Origin: G039029935 sp039029935
GTDB taxonomy: Bacteria; Chloroflexota; Anaerolineae; Caldilineales; Caldilineaceae
Reading direction: 5' to 3'
DNA: 6,532 nt
Assembly: GCA_039029935.1 (NCBI GenBank)
Contig: JBCCFC010000793.1
Span: 1-6,532, forward strand
Of this stretch, positions 1 to 3,601 are shown piece by piece; the first letter of the stretch is position 1; the number at the start of each line of letters is the position of its first letter. Made by a program: the position numbers and the translations under genes. The notes below the pieces were generated by a model. The model was given only the letters and a program-made list of their open reading frames with translations. It was not told the origin of the DNA and searched no databases.

Positions 1-63
1 AATGTTCGCTAGAGCCATCGTTCTTCCGACACCACCTTTGAACGAATAAAATGTATAAATCAT
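1..63 (-). CDS. KGGVGR-variant P-loop ATPase (ParA/MinD-like), N-terminus only
   Basis: Only the first 21 codons are present; the gene continues off the left edge. Read on the minus strand from the ATG at 63, the peptide is MIYTFYSF followed by KGGVGRTMALANI. Seen: a deviant Walker A motif of the ParA/MinD/SIMIBI type, with the signature lysine at residue 9 and arginine at residue 14 where the usual motif (KGGVGKT) has the P-loop lysine. Known: the FYSFKGGVGRTMALAN start is characteristic of the KGGVGR-variant ATPases, including the N-terminus of the TPR protein FxsT in FxSxx-COOH systems and related multi-domain conflict/signalling proteins. Inferred: the full protein probably carries further domains (often TPRs) downstream. 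It starts 54 bases after the stop of the 337-residue gene and shares its strand, so one transcript is likely. An AGGTG lies 13 nt before the ATG, a somewhat long spacing. The family call is strong; the domain architecture cannot be known from here. Confidence 0.8.
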   Translation of the reverse strand, partial: MIYTFYSFKGGVGRTMALANI

Positions 64-117
64 GATCTGCTATTTGCACCTATAAAAAATATAATCAAAC
101 TCACTACTGCGTACTTT

Positions 118-1131
118 TTAACTCATCCATCTTGCTGGGCTTTCCCTGCCTGTTCTTGGTCTGCTCATCTTCTCTGCAAAACATGCAATACTATCAGACT
201 GTGCTTTCCGTTGGAAGGGACCCGGGCCTGTAATATCTTGTATCCTTGCATGTAGCCAACCTTGAAATGTATTCAAATCACTACTGAGGAATTCGCACAT
301 ACGGTCATATATATCATCTGCTCTCTGCGAGACTATATACATGCTATGTTTTTCTTGCATAATTTTTTTTAGAAGTTGGTTGACCTCAGCAGTGTGAAGC
401 TTGACCGGAGATAATATGAGTAAAATAATTTCTTTTTTTGGTCTTCCAAGAAATCCACAATCATGTAATGCATCTAGTATTTTATCATTGACAAGGGACA
501 GCAAATCAACAATAAAAATACATTGATGGACTATTCCTTCCTCTATATCTTCGTAAAGTTCTTCCCAACAATCTTGCTGCCCTTGTGTACCTTTTAAGAA
601 AAATTCGTCAGAGTGAAAACGATATTTAATCGGAGAATTATCATTTCTCTTACAGTTATCATTATGCCTTCGAATAAGTTCCTCAATATACATACCAATT
701 GTCTGCTCTGAGCCACTATCTGGTCTCCAGTCTGCTCGCTTATCTCCATAACTTGATAGCCATACCGCTTCATTAACGTCTGCGTAAGGTTTGACACCAT
801 AAGCATGTTTATGAAAAGCGTGAAATGCCTTATGGCTTAATGGACTACTATCGTTTAGCATTTGACAATGTAATTTATGTGCATCGCGCGCCTCTTCCAA
901 AGTCATTGCTGCCGTAACAAATGCAATGTTGATACGCCCTTGATCTTCTAACCGTTGAAGTTTTTCTTTAATCTGTTCAATTTTACTCTTTTCATATTCG
1001 ATTTTTTGCGTAAGGTGCAAAGGAACTTCCCCCAAACCATATGACGCAATATCAGATTCTAGTGTTCTTCGATTTTTTTTATGTTGTTTTAGTAAATTCT
1101 GTAGATGTTTTATTTCTTCTTTATTATCCAT
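118..1131 (-). CDS. EAD-like plus FxsC-like (TIR-related) conflict-system protein, 337 aa
   Basis: The protein has three visible parts. Residues 1-65 are charged and helical, with the motif YGLGEVPLHL (31-40) and IEYEKSKIEQI (44-54); this YG..xPxHL..xIE pattern is typical of short effector-associated adaptor domains at the N-terminus of bacterial NACHT, CHAT, TIR and related proteins. Residues 67-300 look like an alpha/beta fold: a first strand INIAFVTAAMT (67-77), the motif YGDKRADWRP (128-137), a strand IFIVDLLSL (205-213) and another at IILLILSP (235-242). The YG...DW.P motif and the later IVD strand recall the C-terminal region of FxsC, the TIR-like protein of FxSxx-COOH systems. Residues 301-337 are a basic, probably disordered tail. 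The KGGVGR ATPase gene directly downstream supports this reading, because FxsC and KGGVGR-containing FxsT occur together. Catalytic residues were not identified. No good Shine-Dalgarno precedes the ATG at 1131, so the start is only fairly sure. The gene is AT-rich compared with the rest of the window. The domain names come from remembered motifs and need a profile search. Confidence 0.6.
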   Translation of the reverse strand: MDNKEEIKHLQNLLKQHKKNRRTLESDIASYGLGEVPLHLTQKIEYEKSKIEQIKEKLQRLEDQGRINIAFVTAAMTLEEARDAHKLHCQMLNDSSPLSHKAFHAFHKHAYGVKPYADVNEAVWLSSYGDKRADWRPDSGSEQTIGMYIEELIRRHNDNCKRNDNSPIKYRFHSDEFFLKGTQGQQDCWEELYEDIEEGIVHQCIFIVDLLSLVNDKILDALHDCGFLGRPKKEIILLILSPVKLHTAEVNQLLKKIMQEKHSMYIVSQRADDIYDRMCEFLSSDLNTFQGWLHARIQDITGPGPFQRKAQSDSIACFAEKMSRPRTGRESPARWMS

Positions 1132-1507
1132 ATTATGGCTACTTGTATATCATGATCAAAACAAAAAACCGCACCCAAAAACAGGTAACGGTTCCCAACG
1201 CCAAAACTCTACCACAAATTTAGGATTGACTGGCCGTCTGCTGTTAATAGGCTGTGGGAAAAGTGTAGCAGATGCACACCACCTTGTCAACGCAAATTGA
1301 CACAAAAATGAGGCTATTTCAATCTATCCAATCGGTACATGAATGCCAAATCAACATTGACAATCACCCCGCCATTCTTTATACTTGTTGATATGAAGAG
1401 AATGTGGCATGGGCATTCGCGTTTGTGATGCCAATTGCGGATTGTCGCCCAACACGCAGGCAAGGATATCTAGGCTACATTCAGATTGATACACACCGGA
1501 GAATACG
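1132..1507. other. Intergenic region between divergent genes, no convincing gene
   Basis: This 376-base spacer lies between the minus-strand FxsC-like gene and the plus-strand Rpn gene, so it should hold promoters for both. Seen: an imperfect hairpin at 1167-1193 (AACCG pairing with CGGTT, inner ACC with GGT) that on the minus strand is followed by TTTTGTTTT; a weak, wobble-containing stem pairing 1235-1243 with 1266-1274; an 8-base palindrome ATCATGAT at 1149-1156; and a poor promoter-like pair TTGTCG (1442-1447), 17 bases, GATATC (1465-1470) ahead of the Rpn gene. A 27-codon plus-strand ORF at 1308-1391 has nothing to support it. No tRNA, riboswitch or CRISPR structure was recognised. Confidence 0.5.
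1498..1501 (+). promoter_or_regulatory. Ribosome binding site of the Rpn-family nuclease gene
   Basis: GGAG lies six bases before the ATG at 1508. This good spacing fixes the start of the nuclease ORF. Confidence 0.6.
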
Positions 1508-2191
1508 ATGAACAAGACCGACAGCCCTCTGAAACGGCTGGTCCAAATCGCACCGCAGGACTTTGCTGAATGGTTGCTCAAGAAAAAGGTCATTGCGATT
1601 ACGGCGGCCAACATTGAACTGCAACCCAATCCCAACATCATCTATGCGGACTTGGTGTATTGGGTGACGGTGGATCCAGATGAAGAGGATGATGAAAAGA
1701 CGCCGTATGAAGTGTTGTTGCACTTTGAATTTCAGGGCAAGAGTTCGAAGCGTCCGATGCGCTTTCGTGTATTGGACTACATTGTTGGGTTCGCCGACCA
1801 ACAACGAGGAATGCGCATTCACAGCGTCGTCTTCTACATCGGCGAAAAGACCAATGTGACGGACGCTGGCTATCATCACGTGAAAGGTATTGGCAAGCGT
1901 GTGACACTGGCATGGCACTATGATGTTGTACATCTCTGGACACTCGACCCGCAGGAACTGCTTGATGAGGGACGCCCTGTGCTGTTGCCGCTCTTGGGAC
2001 AGACCAACCTAGAACAGCCACAGGAAATCATTCCACAGGTTTATCAGGCAATCTGGTCTGTGCCAGACAGCCACAGGAAATCATTCCACAGGTTTATCAG
2101 GCAATCTGGTCTGTGCCAGATCGAGAGAAGCAACATCTTTTGTTGTTGGAGTTATTGGCCTTGTTGCAGGATGAGGAGATTATCAAGATGA
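1508..2191 (+). CDS. Rpn-like PD-(D/E)XK nuclease domain, frameshifted product of 227 aa
   Basis: The first 187 residues are the native nuclease portion. Visible PD-(D/E)XK residues are D48 in IIYADLVYWV and E74-x-Q76 in LLHFEFQGKSS, spaced as in Rpn proteins, where the third motif is often E-x-Q instead of E-x-K. RFRVLDYIVGF (85-95) and IHSVVFYIG (104-112) follow as the expected helix and strand of the core. The last 40 residues are out of frame, rich in Arg, Ser, Cys and Trp, and are not native sequence. The ORF stops at TGA 2189-2191, which overlaps the ATG of the C-terminal ORF. The start at 1508 has GGAG six bases upstream. Seen: an intact nuclease core. Inferred: the product could be folded and active but lacks the repeat-bearing C-terminus that may restrain or dimerise it. 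It could equally be an unstable fragment. Confidence 0.65.
   Translation: MNKTDSPLKRLVQIAPQDFAEWLLKKKVIAITAANIELQPNPNIIYADLVYWVTVDPDEEDDEKTPYEVLLHFEFQGKSSKRPMRFRVLDYIVGFADQQRGMRIHSVVFYIGEKTNVTDAGYHHVKGIGKRVTLAWHYDVVHLWTLDPQELLDEGRPVLLPLLGQTNLEQPQEIIPQVYQAIWSVPDSHRKSFHRFIRQSGLCQIERSNIFCCWSYWPCCRMRRLSR
2014..2120 (+). repeat. Perfect tandem duplication, period 53 bases
   Basis: Positions 2014-2067 and 2067-2120 are identical 54-base copies that share one base, starting ACAGCCACAGG and ending CTGTGCCAGA. In the correct frame each copy encodes QPQEIIPQVYQAIWSVPD. Because 53 is not a multiple of three, the second copy pushes the rest of the gene out of frame. Identity is complete, which means the duplication is very recent or is kept in flux. 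Loss of one copy would restore the full gene. Confidence 0.95.
2174..2178 (+). promoter_or_regulatory. Internal Shine-Dalgarno for the C-terminal Rpn ORF
   Basis: AGGAG lies nine bases before the in-frame ATG at 2188, inside the nuclease gene. It is as good a ribosome binding site as the one at the gene start. It makes ATG 2188 a better start for the C-terminal ORF than the GTG at 2113, which has no such motif. Confidence 0.55.
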
Positions 2192-2625
2192 TTGAGACAA
2201 TGATGGATCAGGATGAATGGGTATTGGATACACCCTATCTACGACGGTGGCGGCGTCAGCTTGAAGAGGCACGTGAAGAAGGACAGGCTAAGGCGCGCAA
2301 AGCACGTGAAGAAGGACGCGAAAAAGGACGCGAAGAAGGACGCGAAGAAGGGCGCGAGGAAGCTCGAATTGCACGTGAAGAAGCGAGAATAGCACGTGAG
2401 TCACGCCAGCAGGACATCCTCAAATTGATTTTATGGCGGTATAAACCATATGCAGAAGATTATTTACAGCTTCAAACCTTTTTGTCATCCATTGTAACTG
2501 ATGAGACACTCAAAGATATCCTTGAGGCGGTTATGAATATTGAAGATTTTAAACAGTTCTATCAAGTTGTGCAAGATGCGGCGCAATCAAGTAATGAGAT
2601 AGAGACGGCTGCTACTGTTGCTTGA
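2188..2625 (+). CDS. C-terminal Rpn segment with GREE repeats, possible RpnS-like intragenic antitoxin, 145 aa
   Basis: The frame is also open upstream to a GTG at 2113 (170 residues), but the ATG at 2188 has AGGAG nine bases before it and overlaps the stop of the frameshifted nuclease ORF in an ATGA, a standard translational coupling arrangement. The product begins MIETMMDQDEWVLDTPYL, runs through a highly charged Arg/Glu/Gly helix-forming repeat (2263-2406), then a compact helical tail with LKLILWRYKPYAEDY and an Asp/Glu-rich end. Known: in characterised bacterial Rpn genes an internal in-frame start makes a short C-terminal protein (RpnS) that binds and blocks the long nuclease form, and the number of 12-base repeats within it varies. 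The gene plan here fits that. Inferred: this ORF may be the antitoxin-like form, now separate from the nuclease because of the duplication. It could also be just the displaced tail of a pseudogene. Confidence 0.55.
   Translation: MIETMMDQDEWVLDTPYLRRWRRQLEEAREEGQAKARKAREEGREKGREEGREEGREEARIAREEARIARESRQQDILKLILWRYKPYAEDYLQLQTFLSSIVTDETLKDILEAVMNIEDFKQFYQVVQDAAQSSNEIETAATVA
2314..2361 (+). repeat. Four 12-base in-frame repeats (GREK/GREE)
   Basis: The units are GGACGCGAAAAA, GGACGCGAAGAA, GGACGCGAAGAA and GGGCGCGAGGAA, back to back, each encoding Gly-Arg-Glu-Lys/Glu. A looser pair of 21-base units follows (2362-2382 and 2383-2403, encoding ARIARE plus one residue). Copy-number change by slippage would add or remove four residues without breaking the frame. 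Confidence 0.9.
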
Positions 2626-2715
2626 TGCAGGAGCCTCTTAAAGGACTCGAAAAATGGTTTGTTGAATGCACACCCAGTGGGGATGGAAAATGACAATACA
2701 ATTTATGGTTCAAAC

Positions 2716-2719
2716 GGGA
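2716..2719 (+). promoter_or_regulatory. Ribosome binding site choosing the DUF433 antitoxin start
   Basis: GGGA lies eight bases before the ATG at 2728. The frame is open further upstream to a TTG at 2659 and an ATG at 2683, but neither has a properly spaced site. A TACAAT that could be a -10 box sits at 2697-2702 without a recognisable -35; a transcript from there would begin only a short distance before 2728. Confidence 0.45.
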
Positions 2720-2727
2720 AAAATAAA

Positions 2728-3132
2728 ATGAATGAAGCTAGAATAATGGAATTTATCAATGAACCGATAGAGTTTCTGCCCCTGAGAATAGGCAAGGACA
2801 ATGCAATTGTTATCAGTGGCACAGAGGTTCCTTTTAGCGCAGTAATTAATGCTTTTGGGGCGGGTAAAACACCGGAAGGCATTACGCATCAATATCCAGT
2901 TCTCAATCTAGCTGATGTATACTCCGTGTTAGGGTATTATCTACGTTATCAAGCCCAAGTTGACAATTATCTGAAACGGCAAAAAAGTCAACGACAAAGC
3001 GCGGCGCAATCATTGAAAACCAAGGACGACTCCGTAGATTGGCAGGATAAGATGCCTGTAAAAATTACAGTACTTGTTTCTGCGGATGAACTCATAAAAC
3101 CACTTGAAGATATCTGGGAAGATTACATATGA
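2728..3132 (+). CDS. DUF433-family antitoxin, 134 aa
   Basis: Role: the antitoxin half of a type II toxin-antitoxin pair, expected to bind the PIN toxin encoded next to it and to repress its own promoter. Seen: from ATG 2728 there are about 19 residues, then the DUF433 core: PLRIGKDNAIVISGTEVPFS, a helix with AFGAGKTPEGITHQYP, then LNLADVYSVLGYYLRYQAQV. The G-T-x-V strand, the G-x-T-x-E-x-I-x-x-x-YP turn and the final DVY helix are the family's hallmarks and make a small winged-helix-like DNA-binding fold. The remaining C-terminal part (Gln/Lys-rich linker, then VKITVLVSADELIKPLEDIW) is the likely toxin-binding portion. The start was chosen because the N-terminal length matches the family and GGGA precedes it. 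The stop TGA (3130-3132) overlaps the toxin ATG by four bases, so the two proteins are probably translationally coupled. The family call is firm; the DNA target is unknown. Confidence 0.85.
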   Translation: MNEARIMEFINEPIEFLPLRIGKDNAIVISGTEVPFSAVINAFGAGKTPEGITHQYPVLNLADVYSVLGYYLRYQAQVDNYLKRQKSQRQSAAQSLKTKDDSVDWQDKMPVKITVLVSADELIKPLEDIWEDYI

Positions 3133-3527
3133 ACAAAGACGATTTCCTGCTGGATACTCACGCACTAATTTTTTGGAGCAACAAAACAACTGTATCAGCC
3201 GAATTCATACAGTTTTGCAATGAAAAAGCCGACAATGAAGCATTATATGTTTCCTCAATTTCATTTTGGGAGACTGCCCTTCTTGCTCGAAAAGGACGAA
3301 TTGATATCGCTGACGTTCACACATGGAAGAATGCCATTTTTATGAATACGAACCTTCGTCAGATTCACCCTACTGCAACTGATATGATCAACTCTGCTCT
3401 TTTGCCTTGGCATCATAAAGACCCTTTTGATCGCCTCTTGATTGCACAGGCACAACGACATCAGCTTACAATCGTGACACGTGACGCAATCATGAAAAAC
3501 TATACTGTTTCGCAGATATGGGTGTAA
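3129..3527 (+). CDS. vapC: PIN-domain ribonuclease toxin (VapC-like), 132 aa
   Basis: Role: a Mg2+-dependent RNase toxin of the VapC family, which cleaves tRNA or rRNA when freed from its antitoxin. Seen: the full PIN domain with LLDTHALIFW (7-16, acidic D9), SSISFWETALLARKGRI (42-58, acidic E48), HHKDPFDRLLIAQAQ (95-109, D98 and D101) and TIVTRD (114-119, D119). These supply the expected acidic metal-binding cluster, and the length is normal. The start ATG overlaps the antitoxin stop as ATGA, with GGGAAG seven bases upstream inside the antitoxin gene, so the pair forms a tight two-gene operon. The gene ends 15 bases before a strong hairpin terminator. Known: PIN toxins of this THALIFW/WE subgroup are commonly paired with DUF433 or Phd-type antitoxins. 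No key residue is missing, so the toxin is probably functional. Its RNA target cannot be read from sequence. Confidence 0.92.
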   Translation: MNKDDFLLDTHALIFWSNKTTVSAEFIQFCNEKADNEALYVSSISFWETALLARKGRIDIADVHTWKNAIFMNTNLRQIHPTATDMINSALLPWHHKDPFDRLLIAQAQRHQLTIVTRDAIMKNYTVSQIWV

Positions 3528-3542
3528 TATCGCCCAAGTTGC

Positions 3543-3589
3543 GTGAATGAAAAAGGCTGCATCATTGTGATGCAGCCTTTTTCATTCAC
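3543..3589. terminator. Bidirectional intrinsic terminator, perfect 22-bp stem
   Basis: Positions 3543-3564 and 3568-3589 are exact inverted repeats with a three-base loop (TTG). The GC-rich core GGCTGCATCA/TGATGCAGCC is flanked by AAAAA on the left and TTTTT on the right, so each strand gives a hairpin followed by a U-tract. It sits 15 bases after the PIN toxin stop and 12 bases after the end (in transcription sense) of the convergent glyQS gene, and can end both transcripts. Confidence 0.93.
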
Positions 3590-3601
3590 ACAAACACCAA
3601 C

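Larger units (their letters stand above)
1508..2625 (+). pseudogene. Rpn-family PD-(D/E)XK nuclease gene split by a 53-base tandem duplication
   Basis: This entry is the ancestral full-length gene. The nuclease reading frame is open from 1508 through VPD at codon 187 (about 2068), then shifts frame because a 53-base segment is duplicated. Removing one copy gives 1065 bases, exactly 354 codons plus a stop, with the two halves joining as SVPDREKQ. The restored protein has an N-terminal Rpn-like PD-(D/E)XK domain and a C-terminal charged helical tail with GREE repeats, the usual plan of Rpn (recombination-promoting nuclease/putative transposase) proteins. Known: Rpn proteins are DNA endonucleases linked to toxicity and phage defence. 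Both halves lack any other stop or frameshift, so the disruption is recent, reversible, or an assembly error. It may not be dead: each half keeps its own plausible start and is listed separately. Confidence 0.75.

Noticed and set aside
1308..1391. 27-codon plus-strand ORF in the intergenic region (MRLFQSIQSVHE...)
   Set aside because: No ribosome binding site, no recognisable motif, and the length is expected by chance.
1440..1470. Promoter TTGTCG-17-GATATC for the Rpn gene
   Set aside because: Only 4/6 and 3/6 matches to the consensus hexamers; too weak to list as a feature.
1481..2021. Long minus-strand ORFs opposite the Rpn nuclease gene
   Set aside because: They are antisense shadows of a frame with clear protein-family motifs; their translations are low-complexity His/Arg/Ser-rich.
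2068..2191. Programmed -1 ribosomal frameshift joining the two Rpn ORFs
   Set aside because: The direction would fit, but no X-XXY-YYZ slippery heptamer was found in the overlap, and the tandem duplication explains the frame change directly.
2263..2406. CRISPR-like or minisatellite array
   Set aside because: The repeats are in-frame coding units without spacers and match the charged tail typical of Rpn-type proteins.
2659..2727. Upstream extension of the DUF433 antitoxin to TTG 2659 or ATG 2683
   Set aside because: The N-terminal extension lacks family similarity and a properly spaced ribosome binding site; ATG 2728 gives the normal length.
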